From Puniceicoccales bacterium (GTDB taxonomy: Bacteria; Verrucomicrobiota; Verrucomicrobiia; Opitutales; JAIRKQ01), in NCBI GenBank assembly GCA_031266155.1, contig JAISBO010000088.1:1-9935 (forward strand): a stretch of 9,935 nt of DNA, in the 5' to 3' direction. Position 1 is the stretch's first letter. Each line of letters begins with the position of its first letter. The position numbers and the translations under genes were made by a program. Positions 1 to 5,784 of the stretch are shown here, one piece after another. A model generated the notes under the pieces. That model was not told the DNA's origin, ran no database searches, and saw only the letters and a list, made by a program, of their open reading frames with translations.

Positions 1-126
1 TGCTAAAGAAGTGTGGTTTTCTTTCGCCAGTTTCTCTAAAGGTTTCCATAACTCTTCAGGGGTTAAGTTGGTTTTATAGAGTAAAGAAAATACATCTTTG
101 CATTTTGCCATGGCCGGAAGTAACAT
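1..126 (-). CDS. Start of unidentified protein, truncated by window edge
   Basis: An open frame on the minus strand starts here and runs off the left edge, giving up to 42 visible residues. Two in-frame ATGs are possible. The one at 124-126 gives M-L-L-P-A-M and lies exactly 7 nt after a strong extended -10 box. The second, at 109-111, continues MAKCKDVFSLLYKTNLTPEE. Neither has a Shine-Dalgarno sequence. I chose the outer ATG because the promoter spacing would make its mRNA leaderless or nearly so, as at the kinase gene at 3984. The visible part is hydrophilic and probably helical (LTPEELWKPLEKLAKEN), with no signal peptide or recognised domain. Its function is unknown. Its composition is protein-like and the promoter supports a real gene. 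Confidence 0.55.
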   Translation of the reverse strand, partial: MLLPAMAKCKDVFSLLYKTNLTPEELWKPLEKLAKENHTSLA

Positions 127-133
127 CACAAAA

Positions 134-142
134 ATTATAACA
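134..142 (-). promoter_or_regulatory. Extended -10 promoter element (TGTTATAAT)
   Basis: Read on the minus strand this is TGTTATAAT, a perfect sigma70-type -10 hexamer with the extended TGn motif. No good -35 box lies 16-18 bp upstream, which is normal for extended -10 promoters. The expected start site is about 7 nt downstream, at or next to the ATG at 124-126. Confidence 0.55.
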
Positions 143-155
143 CGTCAAGTTGTTT

Positions 156-656
156 TTATATCGTAAGGATGTTATTATTTTCACCCCATTGCCAATAATA
201 GGCTGCCGACCCTGCCAGTTCGTCCACAATGGCCTCCATTGCCCCCAGGATTGATTTTTGTAGTAAAGGCACACAAACTTTATCATCTTGTACTGCTAAA
301 ATCGATTGTGGGCCTGTTGGCGTGATTGAATTGTGTGTTTCGTTTACATATGTTTTACTCGACGGAAGAGGGGGCCAGCGCAACCGGGGGGTGATGGGTC
401 CCGAAGGGACTGCTGGTACAATGATAAATGTTCCTGGTTTATTCGGAAGTCGATGGCCAATCCCACGTCTACCGGCGACTGTCGGATATCCCAACCCCAA
501 CGAAGTTCCTTGCACAGGCTCAAGTTCCTTTGCTGCCGCAGGCATGGAACCCAAATGTGGTCTTAGGGCGGGGGTTGTGTGGTCTTTGATGTTCGGAAAT
601 TCGTTGCTGTCCGTCCCTCTCCCGTCCCCGCCTGGCCTGCTCGTTGGATAGAGCAT
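156..656 (-). CDS. Doubtful hypothetical protein, proline-rich N-terminal half
   Basis: This is a 166-aa open frame on the minus strand. The first ~105 residues are rich in Pro, Gly, Ser and Thr and look disordered. The last ~55 residues look more like a folded domain (QSILAVQDDKVCVPLLQKSI, then LGAMEAIVDELAGSAAYYW). No family is recognised. The ATG at 654-656 has no Shine-Dalgarno sequence, and the frame is open upstream only to a stop near 696-698. A plus-strand frame at 229-651 covers almost the same bases. I prefer the minus frame because its C-terminal part has more protein-like composition and it lies on the same strand as its left neighbour. It may be the 3' remnant of a longer gene, or spurious. 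Confidence 0.35.
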   Translation of the reverse strand: MLYPTSRPGGDGRGTDSNEFPNIKDHTTPALRPHLGSMPAAAKELEPVQGTSLGLGYPTVAGRRGIGHRLPNKPGTFIIVPAVPSGPITPRLRWPPLPSSKTYVNETHNSITPTGPQSILAVQDDKVCVPLLQKSILGAMEAIVDELAGSAAYYWQWGENNNILTI

Positions 657-848
657 CCCGGATTTCTTAGTCCTTCCGTGCTGGTCTTCCCGTGGTCAAT
701 GAGGGAATGGCGGGGAAATAGCTAACGCTCAATCCCGGGTATCCCTGACGCCATGCGGCTTACGGCTCGTCGAGCATCTGATCGTATATCAGTAGTCCGA
801 AGCTCTCCGACGGTGGGCAATCATCAGCAATCCTTGTATCCCTGTGGG

Positions 849-888
849 TTTCGGAAGATTTCGGGGATTTTCGGGTCATTTTGCCGGG
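849..888 (+). repeat. TTTCGG boxes phased at 10 bp
   Basis: TTTCGG begins at 849, 859 and 869, exactly 10 bp apart. A degenerate fourth unit (TTTTGCCGGG) starts at 879. The reverse-complement box CCGAAA follows at 907-912. One-turn spacing would place all boxes on one face of the helix, as in iterons or operator arrays. It could also be chance in a T/G-rich tract. Confidence 0.45.
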
Positions 889-1193
889 GGCTCCCAAAAA
901 ACGAGACCGAAACCTATATATCCACCCTCTCTTCCGGATACTCAAAGTTTCTTTTCCCTAGACAAAAAACCGTTATTTCTCGAGTATGGGTGAGAGTGAG
1001 AAAAAACCATTACCCGTATAAAAAAACAAAAAAAATTAAAAAAATCTCTCGAAGGTCTGCGAGTTTCGAATAACTCCAACGAATCACGAATGGAACGAAG
1101 GCCGAACAGTAGTGATGCGTCAGCACGGCCGAAGCGCTGGTAACAAATCAACCTCGGCGGCTATGGGTTACTAAGAGAACACCCAATTCCACT

Positions 1194-1388
1194 TGGTCCA
1201 TGACCATCATAACGAAAGTTGCAGGGCTGTCGCGTAGTCCCTACGGAGCGAAGCACGTAACTTTCGCGGGCTTACGGGCTTGGGTCTTTCGCTTATGGCA
1301 CCATGGACTTATGGAAAACAGTGAGTCATTATCTCATCCACAACCCTATTCATTCATGGACCATTCCCAGCCTATTATAAGTCCATGG
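1194..1388. repeat. Dispersed CCATGGAC-type motif, four copies in both orientations
   Basis: Copies are GGTCCATG at 1195-1202 (inside the hairpin TGGTC-CAT-GACCA, 1194-1206), CCATGGAC at 1301-1308, CATGGACC at 1355-1362 and GTCCATGG at 1381-1388. Four near-identical 8-mers in under 200 bp, two in each orientation, are more than expected by chance and could be protein-binding sites. Confidence 0.4.
1213..1266. repeat. Nested stem-loop
   Basis: The outer arms CGAAAGTT (1213-1220) and AACTTTCG (1259-1266) are a perfect 8-bp inverted repeat. Inside them CGTAG (1233-1237) and CTACG (1241-1245) form a second hairpin with a 3-nt loop. A two-stem structure like this could be part of a small RNA or a cruciform site. 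No known RNA family is recognised and no T-tract follows. Confidence 0.45.
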
Positions 1389-1403
1389 ATTATTACTATA
1401 TTA

Positions 1404-1426
1404 TTATAATATTATAAGCTTATAAT
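1404..1426. repeat. Overlapping perfect AT palindromes
   Basis: TTATAATATTATAA (1404-1417) and ATTATAAGCTTATAAT (1411-1426) are perfect 14- and 16-bp palindromes sharing 7 bases. They sit in a very AT-rich stretch (about 1375-1430) that would melt easily, directly after the CCATGGAC cluster. A DNA-unwinding element or operator is possible. Confidence 0.5.
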
Positions 1427-1554
1427 TTACTAGGGGAGTCCGGGGGATGGAAAAAATGGAGAATCTTTCTCAATGCAACACGATAGGATAATAGAATAAT
1501 AAAATACAGTACAACACGGCTTGATGCAATAAATAAATAAATGTTGAAAAACGG

Positions 1555-1600
1555 ACCAAGCCAAGCCAAATCAATCCTAAGCTAAGCTAAACCAACCTAA
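1555..1600 (+). repeat. Degenerate pentamer array, consensus RCYAA, nine units
   Basis: Successive units are ACCAA, GCCAA, GCCAA, ATCAA, TCCTAA, GCTAA, GCTAA, ACCAA and CCTAA. Every unit ends in AA at 5-bp steps, with one 6-bp unit. It lies between the AT-rich tract and the end of the 193-aa gene. Origin: slippage or an iteron-like array. Function is unknown. Confidence 0.5.
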
Positions 1601-1630
1601 TGTTCTCCACATTTTTCTGTTTTGTCCGTT

Positions 1631-2212
1631 TTACTGTTCGGATTGTGGTATGTCAGAAAAGAGGGGATTGCTACCTATATATTCGGGAGACCATTTGCCA
1701 CTGGTCGAATCGAATTTTTGCATTCTACAAAATAATCCATTGCTCCTCCCAAAATCTGTGATAAGTATTTTTTCTGTAACCTTTTCATGGCTACATTCAT
1801 ATTGTACTAAAGCTTTCATTACACGGGAAATATAAGTACGAGCTTTTTCGTTATCCATGAATGCACCACCGTAAGGTATGCGTAAAAAGTAAGCACACAA
1901 TTGTCCATTATGATATAACGTGAAAAATGACGTATTAAAACCGCTACTGATATAATGGAAAGCATCTCCTTCAGGACATTTTCCCTCTAATACCATGTCG
2001 TCAAAAGAATCCATTAAATCTTTTTCTGAAATAGGAAATGAAGTTAAAATACGAAATTCTCTAAAAAAAGTTTTATTTCCTAGTAATGTGTTGGGAACTT
2101 CTAATTTTATACCATTGAAAAATTCCGTTACTTCTCCCACAGAAGCAACAGAACGATAAGAATTTGGTTCTGAATTTTGCGTAGATGTTGAACAATTTAA
2201 TATAATATTCAT
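1631..2212 (-). CDS. Hypothetical protein, second gene of the kinase pair
   Basis: This complete 193-aa frame is well formed and protein-like. It has a Ser/Asn-rich first ~25 residues, then a mixed alpha/beta domain that includes YHNGQLCAYFLRIPYGGAF, a helix around SRVMKALVQYE and the strand-like KILITDFGRSNGLFCRMQKF. There is no signal peptide or membrane segment. I do not recognise a family, and the isolated TDFGR is not enough to call a kinase. The gene begins 30 bp after the end of the kinase-like gene on the same strand, so the two are probably co-transcribed. It could be a partner, chaperone or second effector. The ATG at 2210-2212 has no Shine-Dalgarno sequence. Confidence 0.7.
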   Translation of the reverse strand: MNIILNCSTSTQNSEPNSYRSVASVGEVTEFFNGIKLEVPNTLLGNKTFFREFRILTSFPISEKDLMDSFDDMVLEGKCPEGDAFHYISSGFNTSFFTLYHNGQLCAYFLRIPYGGAFMDNEKARTYISRVMKALVQYECSHEKVTEKILITDFGRSNGLFCRMQKFDSTSGKWSPEYIGSNPLFSDIPQSEQ

Positions 2213-2242
2213 AGTAGTTTTTAACTAATCACTGATTGTAAA

Positions 2243-3984
2243 TTATTGCAAGCCAAAAAAATTGAAAGCATAAAGGTTGTTACTATCACAGCCTTTCTCT
2301 AGAAGAATGCTAATCTTCCAGTCTGTAGAAGTTATAATACCAATTTCCAGTACCATATCATCATCATCATCACCATTAATTAGTTGCTGCATATGTATTA
2401 ATCTAAGAGCCGAAGCCTCAATTTCGTCTTGTGAAAGGCCTGTCGGTAATAGTTCGGTTTTTAGTTTTTCAGAAGCGATTGCCATTATTTTCTTTTGCAT
2501 TGTTGTATCAATTACCGGTGGCATACAAAAATTGCGGCTACCTTTTCTTCCGATCTGGTCAACTGCCTTAAGTCCTTTTCCTTGGATAATCTGAGGGCAT
2601 CTACTTGCAAAATTAGGTCTAGCTTCCATAGTTGGGAAAGAATGATCAAAATCGAAAGCTGTAATATGTCCAGTGTCTGGATTTACATGCAAATTTTCAT
2701 TGTGTCTATCCACTTGCCCAGTTAATACATCTTGAACTTGTAACCAAGTTGCTTCTCGAAGATATGTGCTTATTGCATTTGAGTTATTGCTAAAAAACTC
2801 ATTAATATTTAAAGTCGCGTTGGCTATTGAGTCATTGGGGTCTAGAAATTTGACGGATATGGCTGCCCCTTGAGCTAATTCCATACCAATGAAACTTCTT
2901 CCTTGCATATCTGTTGCGGGGAAAACATCAGCAGTAACCTTTGGAAGCTCAGGAGCACTAAGCATATCAGCAATAACCTTCGAGCCCATATTTTTGCGTA
3001 TGAGCCAAAGGCTGACCCCGTAAGTGTTTTTGGGCCAGCTACATCAAATGCATGATGTAGGAAGGTTTCCAAGGCTTTGAGGGTTTTGGAATCATTAGAA
3101 GAAGAAGCATATGAAAGAGCAGTTGGTTTCAGTGCGCATGGCGGATTAGGGCATTGGAAAACAGAATTGTATCCTCCTGCCCCAAGAGAAACAATAATAT
3201 TGTTATCCAATCCTCTATAAGGACTTCGTGCATCAATAGCAATGGCCAAAGATTCAAGTTCCCAAAGCCTCCTGATATTTTCATCTGGTTTAGCATTAGG
3301 AGGAGGAGAAGAGTTGGAATCAACGACTATTCTTGCCTCAATCCATTCGGAATAGATTGTTTCCCGTAGATTATTAAGCGTGGTGGAAGAAGTATCGGGA
3401 TTCTGAATTATACTTAAACGTTCTGCAAATTCTAAGGGATGGCTATATCTGGTCATATCCATGCCATATTGTATTATGTAACCCCGTTGTTCGGGAGTAC
3501 ATTGTTCCAATGGACCAAGACTCCTACCCTGAATTAAAATTGCCATTTGTACACATACTTGGGCTGCAAATTCTAAGGGATGGTCATATCTGATCATATC
3601 CATGCCATATTGTATTATGTAACCCCGTTGTTCGGGAGTACATTGTTCTAGGGATATAGAACCGGGCGTTTGAGCCAAAATAGCATTTATGCCTGTTCGT
3701 AGTTGTTGTTCTTCTGGAGACATTGGTGGTGCTAGCGGCGGCGATTCTGATTCTGATTCTAGTTCTAGCATTGGTTCTGGTGGGAGTTCTGGTTCTGGTC
3801 TTTGAGCAGATGTTGGAGCAGCCGTACGCTCTGTTAAGGGGTTGTTTCTTTGCCTTTCGCGGTGGTGAGGTTCAGTTCCACCCGGACCCAGTTTTATGGG
3901 GTGGGAACCAACACTTGCACTTCTTGGCCGTATTGATTGCACAACTCCTTTTAGATCATCTGTACCTAGAACCGAACCACTCAT
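2243..3984 (-). pseudogene. PI3/PI4-kinase-like protein, one frameshift, probable effector
   Basis: Two overlapping frames (3984 down to about 2991, then 2989 to 2243) join into one protein of about 580 aa if one base is restored to the T5 run at 2991-2995. The junction then reads GSYAKNMGSKVIADML. From the N-terminus: a Pro/Glu/Ser-rich disordered part (1-90); a 47-residue duplication (LEQCTPEQRG at 112 and 159); a glycine-rich loop LGAGGYNS (267-274); a lysine in CALKP (286); and, after the frameshift, GMELAQG, the catalytic-loop-like QVDRHNENL (about residue 424-432) and the metal-binding-like AFDFDHSFP (about 443-451). DxHxxN followed by DFD is the pattern of PI3/PI4-kinase-like folds, including kinase-like bacterial effectors. 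A host-directed kinase is therefore inferred, but the substrate is unknown. The start ATG at 3982-3984 lacks a Shine-Dalgarno sequence but has a strong promoter 7 nt upstream. The break may be decay, sequencing error or, less likely, slippage on the short A-run. Confidence 0.7.
3423..3648 (-). repeat. Tandem duplication inside the kinase-like gene (141-bp period)
   Basis: Positions 3423-3507 and 3564-3648 are near-identical 85-bp copies with 3 mismatches. They encode LEQCTPEQRGYIIQYGMDM twice, 47 residues apart. The near-identity at DNA level points to a recent in-frame duplication. The unit is not a recognised domain. Confidence 0.85.
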
Positions 3985-3991
3985 GTAATAA

Positions 3992-4020
3992 ATTTTACAT
4001 CAACCGCCGGCGTATGTCAG
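3992..4020 (-). promoter_or_regulatory. Sigma70-type promoter of the kinase-like gene
   Basis: On the minus strand, CTGACA (4015-4020) is a -35 box with 5 of 6 consensus bases. It is separated by 17 bp from TAAAAT (3992-3997), a -10 box with 5 of 6 bases, which has TG directly before it. The ATG follows 7 nt after the -10 box, so transcription should begin at or next to the start codon. Confidence 0.6.
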
Positions 4021-4118
4021 TTATTTTTTATAAGTTTCGTATTTTTCAGTAAATTTCAACAGTTTAAAACAAAAACAAGCACTTGACGTTTGGTATTTCC
4101 CAACTTCCCTACCTCCAA

Positions 4119-4140
4119 ATTGGTAATTTCGCATTGGTAA
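4119..4140 (+). repeat. Direct repeat ATTGGTAA, two copies 14 bp apart
   Basis: ATTGGTAA occurs at 4119-4126 and 4133-4140, immediately before the larger stem-loops at 4146-4287. It may belong to the same origin or operator region. Confidence 0.4.
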
Positions 4141-4145
4141 GGGAG

Positions 4146-4198
4146 TTAGGAAACTTTTTGGGAAATTTTGAACATTTTTTGAAGAAAAAGTTTCCTAA
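4146..4198. repeat. Stem-loop 1 with a perfect 14-bp stem
   Basis: TTAGGAAACTTTTT (4146-4159) and AAAAAGTTTCCTAA (4185-4198) are perfect inverted repeats around a 25-nt AT-rich loop. The core GGAAACTTTT also builds the second stem-loop. The site lies between the helicase gene and the kinase promoter, as expected of a replication start or operator. It could also act as a two-way terminator. Confidence 0.65.
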
Positions 4199-4241
4199 GG
4201 TAAACCTGATAAAATAGCGGCCTAGGAGTATGTTTTATATA

Positions 4242-4287
4242 AAAAGTTTCCAAGATTCGCTTTTAAGGGCGAGTTCTGGAAACTTTT
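4242..4287. repeat. Stem-loop 2 with an 11-bp stem and the same box
   Basis: AAAAGTTTCCA (4242-4252) pairs with TGGAAACTTTT (4277-4287), and partial pairing continues inward to TCGC/GCGA around a short loop. It reuses the GGAAACTTTT core in both arms, giving four exact copies between 4149 and 4287 and a fifth, GGGAAATTTT, inside loop 1. It lies about 50 bp from the 3' end of the helicase gene. Confidence 0.6.
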
Positions 4288-4338
4288 ACCCGAAAACCAT
4301 ACCGGAGGCTATTCTTTTTTGCCCGAAACCTAATTTTT

Positions 4339-5458
4339 TTATCGAGGATAGCGGTCGTAGGAAACAACATATCGTTGACCTTCCTTTTTGATAAAATTAT
4401 CGTCCATCAACTTTTTGGCACATTTTGATACTGTACCTGTGGTGATATTAAGTTCTTGTGCTATATCAGCATTGGACTCTACCCCACTTTTGATCATCTC
4501 ATAAACCCGTGTTTTCAAATCCGTCAGTTTCCAATCGACGTTCGTTTTCCCACCTTCCGTGACGAATGTCCAGTCCATGGATTCCTCGTGGTCGCCATTG
4601 TCCTCCCGGTTTTTTGTAAATGTGGTAGTGAAAGCCGTCCCCTTGTCGATCTTGGCGAACTTGAAATTGGGAGACACTTTGATTACCCAGTCGGCGGCAT
4701 CCTCCCTCCGCGACGTCCCCCGCATCTCGTTACCATCACGATTGGCGTGGTGGACAATAATTATTGCAATGCCGGACTGGCGTAGCATCAGTAACCAACT
4801 GAGGAACCTGTTCCCAGGAGTCCGCCTCGTTCTCCTTCATCCCCCAGCATAGGCTCGAAAGGTTGTCAAGGAAGACCACCTTGATTTTCTCCTCCACGCA
4901 GTAGGTCAGCAACGCTTCCTGCCAGCATGACTCGCAGAGGTTTAGCAGCATCCTCGCCTCATCCATCAGTCTTTCCCGGGACATGATGAACAGGTTTCCC
5001 GTTGGGTTGGGGTTTAGCAGTTTCAACCGTTCCTGCATGGACCTCAGAGGCATCTCCCCGTCGACGTACAATGTCTTCCGTGGCATTTCACACTTCCAAG
5101 GACCATAGTCCACGCCTTTGCTGATGCTGATTGCCATGTCCCAGGCGAACCATGTTTTCCCTGCCCCCCGACGACCAAAAATGAAACCCAGGCTGCCCTC
5201 CCGAAACCATGACCCGAGAACCGATCGGCGAGGTGGTATCTCTTTTCTGAAAAAGCTTTCATCATCCATGGTGGTTTTGTGTATTCCCTCCAACGCACTT
5301 TTTTGACGGTCGGAAGCGGGTCCCTCCTTCTCGTCCTTCGCAAGAGGGAAGAGGGGATGTTCCTCGATGGGTTTTATCGCCGTGGCGTTTAGGTCAAATT
5401 CTACGGTGTAATCGATTTTGGGTTCGTTGGTGTCATTGTTGTTGTCATCGGTGGACAT
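4339..5458 (-). pseudogene. RepA-like AAA_25 replicative helicase, one frameshift
   Basis: Two frames (5458 down to about 4798, then on to 4339) make one protein of about 372 aa if one extra base is removed from the AA at 4797-4798. The junction then reads EQVPQWLLMLRQSG, which fits the family; as sequenced it becomes QLVTDATPVR. Features in order: an acidic disordered N-terminus (1-80), Walker A GRRGAGKT (about 105-112), YVDGEMP with a likely catalytic glutamate, Walker B VVFLDNLSSL, then IAIIIVHHANRDGNEMRGTS, typical of the RepA/AAA_25 ring-helicase family. The C-terminal ~55 residues look like a winged helix (ADIAQELNITTGTVSKCAKK). Its likely role is DNA unwinding at a plasmid, phage or integrated-element origin. 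The start ATG has an AAAGG Shine-Dalgarno at 5466-5470, 7 nt away. The gene looks more GC-rich than its flanks, suggesting foreign origin. The extra base may be mutation or sequencing error. Confidence 0.85.
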
Positions 5459-5465
5459 GGCTTTG

Positions 5466-5470
5466 CCTTT
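5466..5470 (-). promoter_or_regulatory. Ribosome binding site of the helicase gene
   Basis: AAAGG on the minus strand lies 7 nt before the ATG at 5456-5458 and fixes this start. It is one of only two clear Shine-Dalgarno sequences in the window. The kinase, 193-aa and solenoid genes have none. Confidence 0.5.
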
Positions 5471-5504
5471 CTTTTCTTTACTAAAGGTTTGTGTCAGAAT
5501 TTAT

Positions 5505-5708
5505 TTAGTGGTTTAGGGGAAGGTTGAAAAAACTACCAAGGGGATGGCGTATGGCGATGGACCGTTCCCACTGGTCGACATCGATGGACAGGAAATCCCT
5601 CAAATCCTTGACCGGCTTTCCATCATCCCGGACCATTCCGGTGTAGTCGAAAACTTCAAACTCGGCGGCTGTGTACTGTGTTAATTGTAAATTCTGACTC
5701 AAACACAA
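5505..5708 (-). CDS. Short hypothetical ORF upstream of the helicase
   Basis: This 67-aa frame ends 46 bp before the helicase start on the same strand, so the two may form an operon. Residues ~14-60 look like real coding sequence (AAEFEVFDYTGMVRDDGKPV, then KDLRDFLSIDVDQWERSIAI) and share the helicase's base composition. The start is uncertain. The listed one is a TTG without a Shine-Dalgarno sequence, an ATG lies at residue 25, and the frame stays open upstream into AT-rich DNA without a start. It may be the 3' end of a decayed gene. No family is recognised. Confidence 0.45.
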   Translation of the reverse strand: MCLSQNLQLTQYTAAEFEVFDYTGMVRDDGKPVKDLRDFLSIDVDQWERSIAIRHPLGSFFNLPLNH

Positions 5709-5784
5709 AAATATAGGGACCGCAAAAAAATAAAACGTAAAATATGTATAGTAATTGCAAATTATTTCACTATGATTTCCCTGT
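5709..5784. promoter_or_regulatory. Divergent AT-rich promoter region
   Basis: This 76-bp AT-rich spacer separates the leftward short-ORF/helicase genes from the rightward solenoid gene. On the plus strand TATGAT (5771-5776) is a 5-of-6 match to a -10 box and ends 8 nt before the ATG at 5785. No -35 box lies at the right distance, since TTGCAA (5755-5760) is too close. Any promoter here is weakly supported. Confidence 0.35.

Larger units (their letters stand above)
657..1630. other. Repeat-rich intergenic region, possible origin or regulatory DNA
   Basis: About 970 bp without a convincing gene. The short frames inside it (for example 753-1073 plus, 760-945 and 942-1151 minus) have low-complexity, basic, Ser/Arg-rich translations and no start signals. 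The segment holds phased TTTCGG boxes (849-888), an A-rich tract (about 1019-1047), several hairpins (1164-1185, 1194-1206, 1213-1266), copies of CCATGGAC (1195-1388), overlapping AT palindromes (1404-1426) and a degenerate pentamer array (1555-1600). This density suits a replication origin, a structured RNA or a decayed mobile element. No tRNA, rRNA or canonical DnaA box was recognised. Confidence 0.5.

Noticed and set aside
229..651. Plus-strand 140-aa open frame
   Set aside because: It lies opposite the 156-656 minus frame. Its translation is Gly/Pro/Cys-rich without domain-like structure and there is no ribosome binding site.
1064..1080. GAGTT-TCGAAT-AACTC, similar to a tRNA T-arm
   Set aside because: The loop is 6 nt rather than 7, and no acceptor, D or anticodon arm can be placed around it.
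753..1151. Several short frames on both strands (61-106 aa)
   Set aside because: Translations are basic, Ser/Arg-rich and low in complexity, and they overlap each other and the A-rich tract. None has a start signal.
1200..1409. Plus-strand 69-aa frame
   Set aside because: It covers the hairpins and CCATGGAC repeats, its translation is not protein-like and it has no ribosome binding site.
3723..4052. Plus-strand 109-aa frame with a hydrophobic N-terminus resembling a membrane segment
   Set aside because: It is the complement of the Glu/Ser/Pro-rich low-complexity part of the kinase-like gene, which creates artificial Leu/Val/Ile runs.
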